Source: Morinoia aosen
Lineage: Eukaryota > Arthropoda > Malacostraca > Amphipoda > Talitridae
NCBI GenBank assembly: GCA_030386875.1
Contig: CM059577.1
Location: 23,509,038 to 23,573,037, forward strand
Direction of reading: 5' to 3'
DNA length: 64,000 nt
The notes beneath the pieces are model-generated. The model ran no database searches. It saw only the letters and a program-made list of their open reading frames with translations, and was not told the origin of the DNA. The translations under genes and the position numbers were made by a program. The number at the start of each line of letters is the position of its first letter. The stretch's first letter is position 1. This document shows, piece after piece, positions 32,104 through 46,095 of this stretch.

Positions 32104-33176
32104 GATTGCTCATTTACATACAAGCATAAATGAATAGCATTTCAAGTATTTCACTCCTTCATTGAAACATTTCAGCATACGAGGTAAAATATTATCTTGC
32201 AATTAAATTGTTCATACTTATTAGAAAGGATAGAAATGTGTTACAGCACTTAAGTACCTATTTCATTTCTGCTACTTGCAACCTAATCTAACCATCGTAG
32301 CAACCACGCAAAGGTAGCCAACGTTCAAACTGAATTCAATGAAAAATGTGCATTTCTCGTCACCCAAAGAGCAACAAATCAATTTGGCTAACTGGTAATA
32401 ATCGCTGCGAAAGCAGTCATCAAAGGCAGCATGAAGGTGTTTACTGTTTGTTAAGTGAGAGCGTCATGAAAATAGTCATATGTATAAGATGATTGTTGAA
32501 AGTTAAACCCTTTTCGAAAGAGAAGATGAGTAATGAAATATGTAATTTCGTCCTCCTAAACTTGGCAATTTCACTGACTTATCTATGATGCGTAATCATG
32601 CCACTCTTCGTGCATCTATCTTCGATTGCGCGTCTGAAAGTATACTGTCAGCCCAACATCTGTCGTGGTACTTATCGTGCAAGGACACTGCTACAAAATT
32701 TCATAACAAGCGTATAACAAAAACAAAAACCCTGAATGGCCCGAATGTACCCCCTGGGGGTCAGTTCACCGAACTGTGTTAATAATGTGTAATTCTAAAA
32801 CCAATTAAAACTATACATGTGACATTTAAATGAATAGCAAGTTCACTGTAATATCAGCAGCTGTTTCTCAAAGTATTTTTTCACTCACATAGTTTTTGAA
32901 GGAAATTCTCATACATATATATATATATATATACAGATCAGACTTCGTAGCTAATTATTAGGTAAAAGGTAATTGTGAGTTTTCTTTTGTTAAATTTTTT
33001 CAACATCTTGCATCTTGTTCAATTTCGAGCTAAAAAAAATCGTAACATACTATTAAATGAGAGTATTAACCCGCGTACCGTCGAATCGAATGTTAGCAGT
33101 ATCAAAAGCACTGAAGAAGACTAATATAAATTACACCGAATGCTTTTGTATTAATGAAGTATAAAAAGCAAAAAAA
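32104..33176. other. No gene recognised
   Basis: AT-rich. An AT dinucleotide run lies at 32915-32932. A 65-codon plus frame at 32585-32782 has no motif. Confidence 0.4.
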
Positions 33177-35275
33177 GCGCTACTAACCCTGTCACACGCG
33201 CTACATACCCTGTCACACGCGCTACATACCCTGTCACACGCGCTACATACCCTGTCACACGCGCTACATACCCTGTCACACGCGCTACATACCCTGTCTC
33301 ACGCGCTACATACCCTGTCACACGCGCTACATACCCTGTCACACGCGCTACATACCCTGTCACACGCGCTACATACCCTGTCACACGCGCTTCATACCCT
33401 GTCACACGCGCTACATACCCTGTCACACGCGCTACATACCCTGTCACACGCGCTACATACCCTGTTACACGCGCTACATACCCTGTCACACGCGCTACAT
33501 ACCCTGTCACACGCGCTACATACCCTGTCACACGCGCTACATACCCTGTCACACGCGCTACATACCCTGTCACACGCGCTACATACCCTGTCACACGCGC
33601 TACATACCCTGTCACACGCGCTACATACCCTGTCACACGCGCTACATACCCTGTCACACGCGCTTCATACCCTGTCACACGCGCTACATACCCTGTGACA
33701 CGCGCTACATACCCTGTGACACGCGCTACATACCCTGTCACACGCGCTACATACCCTGTCACACGCGCTACATACCCTGTCACACGCGCTACATACCTTG
33801 TCACACGCGCTACATACCCTGTCACACGCGCTACATACCCTGTCACACGCGCTACATACCCTATCACACGCGCTACATACCCTGTCACACGCGCTACATA
33901 CCCTGTCACACGCGCTACATACCCTGTCACACGCGCTACATACCCTGTCACACGCGCTACATACCCTGTCACACGCGCTTCATACCCTGTCACACACGCT
34001 ACATACCCTGTCACACGCGCTACATACCCTGTCACACGCGCTACATACCCTGTCACACGCGCTACATACCCTGTCACACGCGCTTCACACCCTGTCACAC
34101 GCGCTACATACCCTTCACACGCGCCACATACCCTGTCACACGCGCTACATACCCTGTCACACGCGCTACATACCCTTTCACACGCGCTACATACCCTGTC
34201 ACACGCGCTACATACCCTGTCACACGCGCTTCATACCCTGTCACACGCGCTACATACCCTGTCACACGCGCTACATACCCTGTCACACGCGCTACATACC
34301 CTGTCACACGCGCTACATACCCTGTCACACGCGCTACATACCCTGTCACACGCGCTACATACCCTGTCACACGCGCTACATACCCTGTCACACGCGCTAC
34401 ATACCCAGTCACACGCGCTACATATCCTGTCACACGCGCTACATACCCTGTCACACGCGCTGCATACCCTGTCACATGCGCTACATACCCTGTCACACGC
34501 GCTACATACCCTGTCACACGCGCTACATACCCTGTGACACGCGCTACATACCCTGTGACACGCGCTACATACCCTGTCACACGCGCTACATACCCTGTCA
34601 CACGCGCTACATACCCTGTCACACGCGCTACATACCCTGTCACACGCGCTACATACCCTGTGACACGCGCTACATACCCTGTCACACGCGCTACATACCC
34701 TGTTACACGCGCTACATACCCTGTCACACGCGCTACATACCCTGTCACACGCGCTACATACCCTGTCACACGCGCTACATACCCTGTCACACGCGCTACA
34801 TACCCTGTCACACGCGCTACATACCCTGTCACACGCGCTACATACCCTGTCACACGCGCTACATACCCTGTCACACGCGCTATATACCCTGTCACACGCG
34901 CTTCATACCCTGTCACACGCGCTACATACCCTGTGACACGCGCTACATACCCTGTGACACGCGCTACATACCCTGTCACACGCGCTACATACCCTGTCAC
35001 ACGCGCTACATACCCTGTCACACGCGCTACATACCCTGTCACACGCGCTACATACCCTGTCACACGCGCTACATACCCTGTCACACGCGCTACATACCCT
35101 GTCACACGCGCTACATACCCTGTCACACGCGCTACATACCCTGTCACACGCGCTACATACCCTGTCACACGCGCTACATACCCTGTCACGCGCGCTACAT
35201 ACCCTGTCACACGCGCTTCATACCCTGTCACACGCGCTACATACCCTGTCACACGCGCTACATACCCTGTCACAC
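33177..35275 (+). repeat. 21-bp satellite array, about 100 copies
   Basis: 2.1 kb of a 21-bp unit containing CACACGCGCTACATACCCTG. Very homogeneous, with sparse variants (CTTCAT, GTGAC, GTTAC types) and one 1-bp deletion near 34113 that shifts the phase. Since 21 is a multiple of three and the unit has no stop in most frames, several frames of 250-500 codons appear on both strands; they are not genes. Variant positions show a duplicated block at a 1238-bp offset. Confidence 0.97.
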
Positions 35276-37114
35276 CAAAATGAACTCTCTTAGAAATTAT
35301 TGTAAATTTTTGGACTAAAATAAAGATATGTGCCGCTTTACTCTGGGATCATGGATAAGTTGTGTGAAGTGAAATACTGTAGGTTAGATATTTTAATGTT
35401 ATCTTCCACGGAGAATTGAACAATAATATAATGAAATGATTACTAACTTCATATATAACCATATGTTGGCCTAGCCAAACTCGTGTAAATATTCCTACCA
35501 AGACAACCCCATGCTTGGAACAAAACAATCAACAGCCGTGAGACATCACCTAATTCGTTGGTGATGAACACGGTCAAAACCCATAACTCTTCATGAAACT
35601 TTGATCGCATCAAAACTCTCAACAAGAAATAAACTGTGAATGCACAAACCCTGCCAAAAAAAACATCTCGTTGCTCTTCAAATAGAAGTAAAAAACGTTA
35701 TATATTGGATTTTGCTTCCCTACTAACACCTGCAACAGACTAGACAATTTATTTCTGCCTAACACCATCCAATTTACACCAGGCTACCCCATTACCTGAG
35801 GCAATAACACTTATTCCTCATTTGATTTTATGGTCTAATGTCGCAAAGAAAATTAAGAGATAGCACAAAATAAGATGAAAACGTCACTGCACTCTACCAG
35901 CGGATGAATGGCACTGAAAGTTATGATTTACTATGAACACCTGTAGTCGCCGTTGTAAGCAAAGAAATAAAAAGATGCCTTAAAAGGGAATAAAAGATTA
36001 ATGTGTGGCCTACCCCAAAATTGTTCGTCGGGGACTCTGACCAGCTTCATTTGGCTGTGTCGTTGAACACCTGCGACAGAACACTGGGAGAACTCACACA
36101 TGGTGTGCACACCTGAAAACCGGGGTCCTAGTCAACACGAATCCAACACTGCGACCTTGGAATAAATTTTATACCAGTTACCGATGTCAAAACAGAAAAC
36201 GAGAAAAGTATGTTCACTTCTAGTGTAGGTTGCGGCAATGTTAGGTGGCTACTCAAATCGAGCTCAGAAAACAATCGTAACCTCTTCAAGTTTGATTAGT
36301 ATTGCTGCCTGTTATCGCTGTGTGTCAAATGAGAGATCAGAGTGATTTGATAGACCCTGCATAACTCAAAAATTCAGTAAATCGCTGAGCATAGATCAAC
36401 GCATACACAAATTAATACGCTTAGACTCAAAGTGTTATAGAGCAGATCAATTACATGATAAGAGCCAATTTCAACACTGCAAACTCATTCAACTCAAAAT
36501 GAAAGTTTGAAACTAAACTATTCAATGGTAAAATAGCTGCATTTACCAACGTTATTACTCCTGGTTGAATATCCCAATTTCTGAATCAATTCTGATCAAC
36601 TAACTCCTCTTCTCAGTATAACAACTCAAAGATCCTTAAGAAAACTATTAACAGGGTTTCATGAAATTTTACTCTACTTACAATCAGATGCGCAATACGC
36701 TACTTGAGTGCGTTTTGTTGACAGGCTGTGCGCTTCACCGACGAGGGTATGGGCATCAGTGGTATTCAGAGTAACACATATTCGTAATTCTTGTCCTGCA
36801 CCCGAGATGAGGCGTAGCGATGTATAAATATGGTAACATCAGATAGTCAGATCAAATCTCGATGACAGCAAGATTAAGCTCTCCCACAAATAAACCGAAA
36901 GGATCTACGTGCCGTAAACATTCAACTGTAGTAAGTTGTCCACATAATCCTATGATGTAAATACTCAGAACAAAAAGTTCTAGACGGCTTTCCGAACGGG
37001 ATTAAGATTCCATGACTTTCAAAAGAGAGAGAGAAGTGAAATTGGTAATTTCGCGATTTTTTTCATAAGCATTTTGTTACGGTGAGCCAAAAATGATGAA
37101 TTCAGAAGCTAAAT
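35276..37114. other. No gene recognised
   Basis: AT-rich intergenic DNA without long frames, clear repeats or RNA genes. Confidence 0.45.
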
Positions 37115-37700
37115 GTGTTTTACACTAGAAACGTGTTGGCATCTTCCAGAAACGTTTTGGCGTCTTGCAGGTCAAAAGATGCAATAAAAAATATTCGCAA
37201 TCTAAATCTAACTCTTAGGTTTGGGAGTAACAAAATTCACCCATCGAAGAAAGTAAAAAATTTAAGTATTTTGTTCGATAGAAACATGTCATTCAAATCT
37301 CTCACGTTCATAAAACCTGCAACACAATTCTCGGGACTTTAATGTTTTTTACTCATATAAAAAGTATGCTTGACGAAGAATCTAGAATATTGGCCGTTCA
37401 ATTTTTGGTTTTATCACGTAATGACGATTGTACCCTGGTATGAGGAGATATAGCTCAATATCTTCAAAAAGACTTACAAAAATGCATGAATTTCGCAGCT
37501 AAGGTTGTATGCAAAGGTAAATTCAAAAGGAGTGATCACGTAACACCTCTTCTAAACAAGCTCGGCTGGACTCCTATTCTGGAAAGGTTTCTGGTGCACA
37601 AAGCCCAATACGGTTTCTCCTCTTTATATCTTCCTCATAACAGTGCTGAAATAGTGAAATTCCATCCCCCTACCGTCACCAACCTAAAGCCGAATAGGAG
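37115..37700 (+). pseudogene. RT C-terminal fragment of the second LINE family, copy 2
   Basis: Decayed RT C-terminal coding. KIHPSKKVKNLSILFDRNMS resembles the block after the FADD motif. It is followed by HIKSMLDEESR, then in another frame FAAKVVCKGKFKRSDHVTPL and LGWTPILERFLVHKAQYGF, with SLYLPHNSAE. Homologous to 11690-12075 but better preserved. At least one frameshift, and stops around 37340-37480. Confidence 0.75.
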
Positions 37701-39148
37701 ACATAACGTTGTTGTTATTTACCCATATCCGTCATTCCTATTGCTGTGCCTATCTGCCTTCCTCTGTGTGCCCTTTCATTTCACTTTTGCTCTTGCTCTA
37801 ACCTCTCTTGGTAGGTTTAAATTCCTCCCTCTTATTCTCTTTACTCTCTTAAGAGAAACAACTCCCGTGACGCCATTAATCGTCAATTTTAATAAATAGC
37901 GAAACGAGTGCTCGGTCATGTTTTCGATTTCCCTCGTAAGTTATGAAGATAGACAAAGATGGAGTGTTGAAGGTGAGATAAAAAATGAAAAGAGAGTCGA
38001 TAATTATGATCACTGATGAAGCTGAACATGCACGATAAAATAATTGCATTGAAAATACGGCTAAACTGATATAATCGGCACGCTTACCAAGAGAATTACC
38101 TGATTAGGACCATAATTGAACAGATCATTTTGATCAATGAAACAATTACCTGCACTCCTATGCAGGTGCATTATGCCGGCAAGTTCGTTAGTATATTCAT
38201 TAGTATTAACCGTCATACAAAAATTAAAATGAGGTCTAATGGAATCAAGCCTTTTCGATGATAAGATATGAGACCTTAACGTTTGGTGATAGCGAAATAA
38301 TAGCAGCTACCAACTTTAGGGGATTGTGGCATTTAACATTTCTGACACTCCATCATCCTACACTTCCCTCATCCTTCAATTCTCTTATTTAGTTTACTTT
38401 TCCTATACTTCCATTACCGAACACTTCTATTCTTCCACCATTAGCGTTAAAGCTTATTGGTAAATGTTATTGAATGTTTCAGACATCTAGCGAATGCTTA
38501 ACTTTGTAAAATTATGAAAATAGTACAGCGGGATTTTGAACTGTCAATATTTCAATATTAGAACCTCGTGTCACGTTCAAATTTTGTGACCAACTTTTGA
38601 CCATTTCTCCCAAGCGTAAGATGTGGCTGAAGTTTCTAGCTGACGAGAACAATAAATCATCAGATCGCTCATGAAAATTGATAAAAAAAAATAATTTTAC
38701 GGTGATTTTTGACCCTTGATTTGCGTATTTAATATGGAGACTTAACCAGCACTGTTTTGAATACCGGATCGTGCCACACGTTCACAAAATGAAACTGTTC
38801 CATACGTGGTAATTAATTTTTCATTTTTGAACCCTACATTAATTTTATTGTTTGAGAACATCATATTCTACCTATCGCAACGAAGTATTTTCCCTCACAT
38901 GAGCTCATCTGACATCCATTTGGAATTTTGATTCACAGGGTCGGTGAATAATTTTGCCTGACAGTCAACTTACCTTACATATCACTCAAAAAAAATCATA
39001 ACCCGTATGGCGTTCTAACTTACGTGGCTTATTAACCAGTTCGATTAATCCTTATCTAAAATTGAATCGGCATTGATGCGTCTTATTCTTAAAATGAAAT
39101 GCAAGGCGAAAATCGCTGTACGAATTGCAATTTTATTATTACAAATAG
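37701..39148. other. LINE 3' remnant then unassigned DNA
   Basis: The first 200 bp may be the 3' part of the LINE fragment. The rest is AT-rich with no gene. Confidence 0.35.
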
Positions 39149-39457
39149 TAAAGTCTAAATGAATAAAATTGAACGTTTCGAACTAAACAGTTCACCTTCA
39201 GCAAAGAAAAGAATTCTGCGACAAAACAAAACGAATATGAGTAAATTAAAACTACACTATGCAAAAGAATACTACAACATATACAGAATCGACTATTCTA
39301 TTTTCTACGACTATTTTCTATATATGTTGCAGTATTCTTTTGCATAGTGTAATTTTAATTTACTCATATTCGTTTTGTTTTGTCGCAGAATAATTTTTTC
39401 TTTGCTGAAGATGAACTGTTTAGTTCGAAACGTTCAATTTCATTCATTTAGACTTTA
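39149..39457. repeat. Long inverted repeat, hairpin-forming
   Basis: Arms of about 140 bp (39149-39287 and 39315-39457) are near-perfect reverse complements around a loop of about 27 bp. Few mismatches, so it is young or maintained by conversion. Both arms contain the motif CTGAAG(G/A)TG, a 5-bp stem GAACT/AGTTC, then CGAAACGTTC. No coding function. Confidence 0.9.
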
Positions 39458-40211
39458 CGATTAATCATTAATTCAGATGTCAAATCGCTCACTTTTCGAA
39501 CAAAATAAACCGTTACATTAATTTACGTGAGAAGTAATTAATTGAACACCTCGGTACATCAACGGACGTGACCAAGTAACACAGCTGGTCTGTCAATTTA
39601 CATGCTAAGGTACCAATCGAACCTAACCTGGTATGTAGGACTATTAAGGAAATTTGCGCATCTGGCACATTAACCAATTTCATAAATAATTGATTAACCT
39701 CCTTAGTCTACCAAATCAATTGACAAAATAGCCCACGTGCGAAAATTACCGGCATGGAAAAATAACTCGCCTGGTAAATTACCTTGACAGTATTGTAAAT
39801 TATTACTTGACAAAATAACCCACTCGATGAAATACCCCAAATGATATAATACCACACATGATATGATATCCACTGAGGGGGATACAGCTATTGTATTTAT
39901 GGGAATTAGCGATCCGAGGGGGATATGCGAGGTCCCTAGATAAAGGGTAGGTAAGCCTTTCTTTTGTTGTGATGGAAAAGTTTTTTGTTTTTGTTTTTAC
40001 GGGCTAGCTTTTTTCGGTTCACTGTTGTTCCGTTTTTAGCACATACAACTTTGTTCTTAAACTTTTATCTTGTTTCATGAGCTTTTTCTCAACTTGCAGT
40101 TTCTATGCCCCTTCTGCATAGATTCTGCGTTCCCTTTACTCCATACTAAATAGTGTCATCTTCCTCCCGCTTATGTTGCGGTTAGGGAGTCTTATATTAA
40201 CATCTGATCTT
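39458..40211. other. Diverged short repeats
   Basis: 39720-39870 holds decayed relatives of the TTGACAAAATAGCC unit below; the remainder is unassigned. Confidence 0.4.
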
Positions 40212-40450
40212 ATTTGACAAAATATTCCACTCTACAAAATAGCCTAATTGATAAAATAATTCACTTGACAAAATAGCCTACTTGACAAAATAATTCACTT
40301 GACAGAATAGCCTACTTGATAAAAAAATCCACTCGACAAAATAGCCTACTTGATAAAATAATCCACTTGACAAAATAGCCTACTTGATGAAATAATCCAA
40401 TTGACAAAATAGCCTACGTGACAAAATAACCCACATGACAGTATAGCGTA
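40212..40450 (+). repeat. 17-bp/34-bp imperfect tandem repeat
   Basis: Alternating half-units TTGACAAAATAGCCTAC and TTGATAAAATAATCCAC, about 14 half-units. Confidence 0.8.
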
Positions 40451-43185
40451 ATTGATGAACCTCTCGACAAAACGGCCCACTTAGCACATTTCACCAGCTG
40501 AAAACCCAGTATTGCTCAGCCCATTCAGCGCTGACACCTCAACCAGCTGGTGGGCTGTGCTCAACGAGCGACCTACAATATCAGCTCACAACCTGCTCAT
40601 TTGTATGTTATGCAGCAATTTTTTAGTGTTCAGGTTGGAATTTCCCCTTCTGGTTGAAATTAAAATGAGAATCTATGATTGCTGTATCCCGATATATATT
40701 GGGTCTATAGCTATCTTACAGAAATGGTCGTACGCAGTTGTGTCGATTGTTGTCTTCTCTGAATTTGTGTGAGGAATGAAAGTACCTTGTATTCTGTAAT
40801 AAAGCCTGGAATTTTAGAAGGACTGATAAAGTATGACTTTTTTTTTAAATTATTGTTTTCAAACATGGGCAGGCATTTGCAACTTTAAACATTAGAATAA
40901 TTATGTGAGAGTTTACTTGTACTGCGCGTTGCCTGTTCTGAGTCAGGTTTGAATTTCCCTGCCCGCCTGCACGACGCAGTCAAACGTCGGTAGAAAGATG
41001 CGTAAGTTTTTCTGATCTTGGCGCACTCTTCTGCTTTGTAAGCAGGTTTTTTCAGTCTATTTCAATCAATGTTTGTTTTGAAACTTGACTGGAAGAAAAT
41101 TTACGGGTAATTTTCAATGCAAAATCCAGCACAAAATTCAGGCTAGCAAATTTTCAGTATCAGAGTTGACAGACACAAGATAATTTCATGACACCGGGGT
41201 ATAATTTCATCACTTGAGTTGTCATATATAAAAATAGGCAAAGTTTTCCTTGGCCCGGGCTGCAGTAAAGGCCTAGGCAAACAACAGGTCCAAAGTTAGA
41301 GGTGCCTTACTTGGGAGACGCGTGCTTCTTTGAGGCGCTTCAACTTGCTTGCTTACACGATTTGCTCGGCTTAACTTCTTCTCTGAACAGCCAATTGCTA
41401 AGTCCGGTCAATAGCCCCTCCTGCGCCTGGCAATGAGGGGGAGGAGAAGGATGGTCTAATGAGGGTGCTCACCATGAGCTGCACCAGTATTGGGCCATTT
41501 AATAAGGGCACGTAGTTCTCCAGAAGTATTTGGAGTAGCGAAGTGACTTCGTAGTTATGAATTTGCTGACGGAAGAGCGGTTGTGAGGGAAGTGGAGTGC
41601 ATGGGATGAGTCCTTGCTGTGCATGCCATATCGGAACACGTATAATGCATTCCTTAATGAACCAGATTCTGAAATTTACCTCAATGAACCGGTGTTTTAA
41701 ATAATTAACAGGATCCAGACGTATATATTTAAAGTGGGCTCACATCCCAAATGCTCATGATGTTTTTTTCATTGATTTTTTCAAATGTTTAATAGTATTG
41801 GTTTCATTGACCTTATATCCTAGAGTTTTTATCAGAAGGAGCCAGTGTCTTTGATACCGAAGAGTGTTTGCTTTGATAAGCTCATATCCTATATACTTAA
41901 ATTATCATCATTGTGTCTTGAAAGCCATTAGATGTACAATGACAACTCACGTGATAACTATTCCAGGTATTGCAAAGAGGACAAAAGACATATAATGAAA
42001 AACTCTCGTTCCGAAGTGACGTTGTTTATACAACATTTTTGTTTGAAACACTGAAATTTGCTTATAATGCACATCTAAGAATGATTAACGGGCGTGTACA
42101 TGGTTCAAAATTGAGTACTCGCAAAATTGAGAGGTGTTACGTCACAGGACCATGAAAAATCTGCACATAACTGAGAGCTTATTGCATCTGCCCTGCGGAA
42201 CAGGGCTGCTAAATTACGCTTTTTGTTTAGAGAAGTTTGCAATTTTTCAAATTTGTCTTTCATTAAAAATAAAATTCGACTGAATTTGACTGCCGTATAA
42301 GTAAAGTACCATTCAAACATAGTCTTCCTCTCGTTTCGTTTTTATTTATTGTCTTTATTCAGGTGGGGTGGGGCTGTCGGAAGAGGTATTGGGGAGGAGC
42401 GTTGGAGCACTGTGGCATTTATACCCTATACCTTAAGGGAGCGTGCATGACAATAGAGCACCTGAAACTGAAAGCGCTTTTTTGACATAGGTTAGATACG
42501 GTAGCTAACTGGAACATCTTTCCTCTGATTTCCTCGGAAGAGTGATAATTGCCAAACATTGGCATTGTGCTGAGAGAGGTAGAGAGAGAGCAAGTGGCGA
42601 GTTTTGTGAATAAGTAATCTTCCTGGCATGTACAATGATCTGCGATGTCGTGAGGAGAGCGGCTGCATTATGGCTGTTTTTTTAATTTGTCTTGACGGGT
42701 CTGGGCTGACCTCCTTGGAGAAAATTCGCCAGTGACGCCTGAACAGTCTCTGTTGCTGTAACACCTTCCGTCAGCTCTACTGTTTAATTATGTAATCACA
42801 ATATCATTTCCATGACGATGTAACATGTGATAATAATTCGATATTATTATTATATAATAACAATTATATGATAATAATTATTTAGTAATAATTATATAAT
42901 AATCTAATTTACTGTATTATATTATGCCATGTACGGTGCCCAGCTAAATAGAACAGCTCTTCATTCGCTATCGCAGCTGACGCCATTTACGCGTCAAGTA
43001 TGAGAACGCCGCGATATTTTAACATTGTTCATAATATAAAAAACATATGAAATAAGTTGACGACAAAATAGAAAATATGTCTGAATATCTAAGTTATGTT
43101 ACTGGTGCCATGAAGTTCAATAATAAGAAGAAGTATTTGAATATTACCCCCTTTTTCTTACCTGAACTAAGGGCGATTTTATGAG
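40451..43185. other. No gene recognised
   Basis: Short frames only. TAA/TTA-rich low-complexity sequence at 42830-42910. A 90-codon minus frame at 42492-42764 has no motif. Confidence 0.4.
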
Positions 43186-43985
43186 AAGCACTTATTCTCA
43201 TATAACCTCACTTATTACTCCAGTTATCACCACACTTATTACTTCAGTTATCACCACACTTATTACTTCAGTTATCACCTCACTCGTTCCTTCAGTTATC
43301 ACCTCACTTATTGCTTCAGTTATCACCTCACTTCTTACTTCAGTTATCCCCACACTTATTACTTCAGTTATCACCTCACTCGTTCCTTCAGTTATCACCT
43401 CACTCGTTACTTCAGTTATCACCTCACTTATTGCTTCAGTTATCACCTCACTTCTTACGTCAGTTATCCCCACACTTATTACTTCAGTTATCACCTCACT
43501 CGTTATTTCAGTTATCACCTCACTTATTACTTCAGTTATCACCTCACTCGTTACTTCAGTTATCACCTCACACGTTACTTCAGTTATCACCTCACACGTT
43601 ACTTCAGTTATCACCTCACACGTTACTTCAGTTATCACCTCACACGTTACTTCAGTTATCACCTCACTCGTTACTTCAGTTATCACCTCACTCGTTACTT
43701 CAGTTATTACCTCACTTATTGCTTCAGTTATCACCTCACTTATTACTTCAGTTATCACCTCACACGTTACTTCAGTTATCACCTCACTCGTTACTTCAGT
43801 TATCACCTCACACGTTACTTCAGTTATCACCTCACACGTTACTTCAGTTATCACCTCACTTATTACTTCAGTTATCACCTCACTCGTTACTTCAGTTATC
43901 ACCTCACACATTACTTCAGTTGTCACCTCACTTATTGCTTCATTTATTACCTCACTTGTGAACTCAACTATTACCTTAGCCATTT
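43186..43985 (+). repeat. 24-bp minisatellite with 120-bp higher-order period
   Basis: About 33 copies of a 24-bp unit containing TTACTTCAGTTATCACCTCA. A five-unit block with diagnostic variants (CGTTCC, TTGCTTC, CTTCTTAC, ATCCCC) occurs twice at 120-bp spacing in 43260-43500. Long frames on both strands come from the period being a multiple of three. Confidence 0.95.
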
Positions 43986-44064
43986 CATCAGTTCTTACTT
44001 CTGTCTCACCATCAGGTACATTGTAATATATATTCAGTGATTACAGATTTTCTTAAACTGCAAG

Positions 44065-44710
44065 TGGCACCATACCGCACCACCCGTCACCACACTAGAG
44101 CACTGCATCACTCATCACCACACAATACATCACACGACACATCACGACGCTACAGTGACACACCACACATCACCACACAACACACCGCATTACATATCAC
44201 CACACTAGAGCACTAAACCACAACTTACATCACCATACCATCTATTACCACACCACCCACCACCACACCAACCACCACCACACCACCACATCAGCTCACC
44301 ACTCATCACCAAACCAAATCCTCCCCCGTCACTACTCTGCCACATCATTACCACATCACATATCATCATAGCACTTATCACCTCACATCAACACACAGCC
44401 ACACCACACATCAGTACATCACCCAACACCACACCACCACACATCATCTCACCAACCATCATCACACATCGGCACAGCACCCATCATCAAACATCAGCAC
44501 AGAATCCATCTCCACATATCTACTGCACCCATCACCACACATCAGCACATCACACATCAGCACACCACATCACCACACATCAGCACAACCCCCTTCACCC
44601 CCATCAGTACCCCACCACATCACCACCCATCACCACACATCAGTCCACCGCCACACATCGCCACATCACCACCCAATACTATACATCAGTGCAGCACCAC
44701 ATCACCACCC
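44065..44710 (+). repeat. CAC/ATC-rich low-complexity array, left
   Basis: Degenerate CACCACACATCAGCACA-type sequence, strongly C/A on the plus strand. Same family as 46848-47372. Confidence 0.85.
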
Positions 44711-44842
44711 ATCTGGAATGAATGAGATTTAGAGACATTTGTCTGCTGTTAGTGTTAATTCTTAGATAAGGCTTTCAAAATTCGATTCAATTTGAGTTCG
44801 TGGAACCAAATTCGTATTTTAGCGTAAAATTTTCAACGGAGA

Positions 44843-45134
44843 TGTGAGCTGCGACGAAACCAATTGCGTCGGTCCTTGAGGACTGGGCGCGTGCTTTTAT
44901 CTAAACATATTAATGACTTCTACATAACCACCTCATAGCGAACGTAATTGTGCCTTGCTTTCAAATTCTATTAGGTGACCCGCGAACTTTGCTTTAATGT
45001 CAGCTAACCATCGCCACAACGGTCGATTCGGGCGATACAAAAATGGCGGCTCGTCGCCTGGAGTCCGGGCCACTCTACAAAGCAGTCGAACCACAGCTAA
45101 GGGTCAATCCATGTCCACCATGTACTTAACGTCC
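44843..45134 (+). repeat. 292-bp direct repeat, left copy
   Basis: Starts TGTGAGCTGCG and ends CTTAACGTCC. Matches 46096-46387 with about three substitutions and no indel. Candidate LTR of a TRIM-like element or half of a segmental duplication. Confidence 0.9.
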
Positions 45135-46095
45135 GATTAATGGCAGCGTCTTCTATTACACCCTCTAGAAAAGAAGACGAACTCCACGAGATAGTAGTCC
45201 ACCCCGATTGATGACACACTGAGTATATACTCGGAGATCTCTATAAGACTTCTGCAAGTGAAAAGGAACAGCTCAATGCCACCCAGGACGAATGAGCCTG
45301 CGGTATTATGGAAGTAGTAATTACACTTCCGAGAGTCTTTACTCTCAGGGTTTTCGCGAAAATCCTAACGTCGGAGGAGGAAGTCGACGTCATTTGTAGG
45401 AAATGTTTCTGCCCAAGAAAAACTATGATGATGTCTATATTTGACGACCTCGTATCAGCGCTCGCCACATGAGCAAACTTCGGTCGTTTGCATGCTGCCT
45501 CTTTCACGATCCACGCGTTCAACGTGTCGGCTGCAAGTGATGTTCACTATTGAGGATAGGCCTTTCGAGCACAAGCGGGAGCTTGTAATTTGATCGGCTA
45601 CGGGGGATATTGTTATGCTTCTCCGAATAACTGTGTAAGGAACTTCGCTAAGAATCTGGATAATCGTTATCTGGCCAATAACATATTCATAAATGATTCT
45701 AGAAGACCAAATAATAAGTCTGAGGATCGACGCAGGGGCGCTTCAAATCGCCTATTCCTTCAAATCGTCTATACCTTCGGGAAGAATCTCCGCTTGGACT
45801 TCGAGAACAACGACAGCCCACAGGAGATGCCAGGAACTTCATAACTATAACCCTTTGTAATGTTTACTTCGTATTAATAATATTTTGTGGGGATTATTAA
45901 TAGAAATATGTGAACGTGAGTAAGTAACAACGTATTTAAATTGTTTTAGGAAACATATTCCATTCATATATCAACCTGGTTAAATCATAATTGCTAGTCG
46001 GCATCTAGGGAGAAGCGGCGACAACGCCACCGCGAGGGTTGCCTACGAGGACGGGAGTCAGTTAGGTGGGAGGCTCCGAAAGCCATTGACAGAGG
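45135..46095. other. 961-bp interior between direct repeats
   Basis: Short frames of 84 codons (+, 45590-45844) and 93 codons (-, 45241-45522), no motif. A GC-rich, purine-rich stretch at about 46012-46090 precedes the right repeat. No convincing PBS. Confidence 0.5.

Noticed and set aside
33151-35318. Frames of 249-506 codons on both strands with VTRATYP/ARVTGYV repeats
   Set aside because: They are translations of a 21-bp satellite with no stop in most frames. The 1-bp deletion near 34113 changes frame without selection, and there is no non-repeat coding context.
43181-44026. Frames of 216-281 codons in the 24-bp array
   Set aside because: Period is a multiple of three, both strands are open at once, and composition is that of the repeat.
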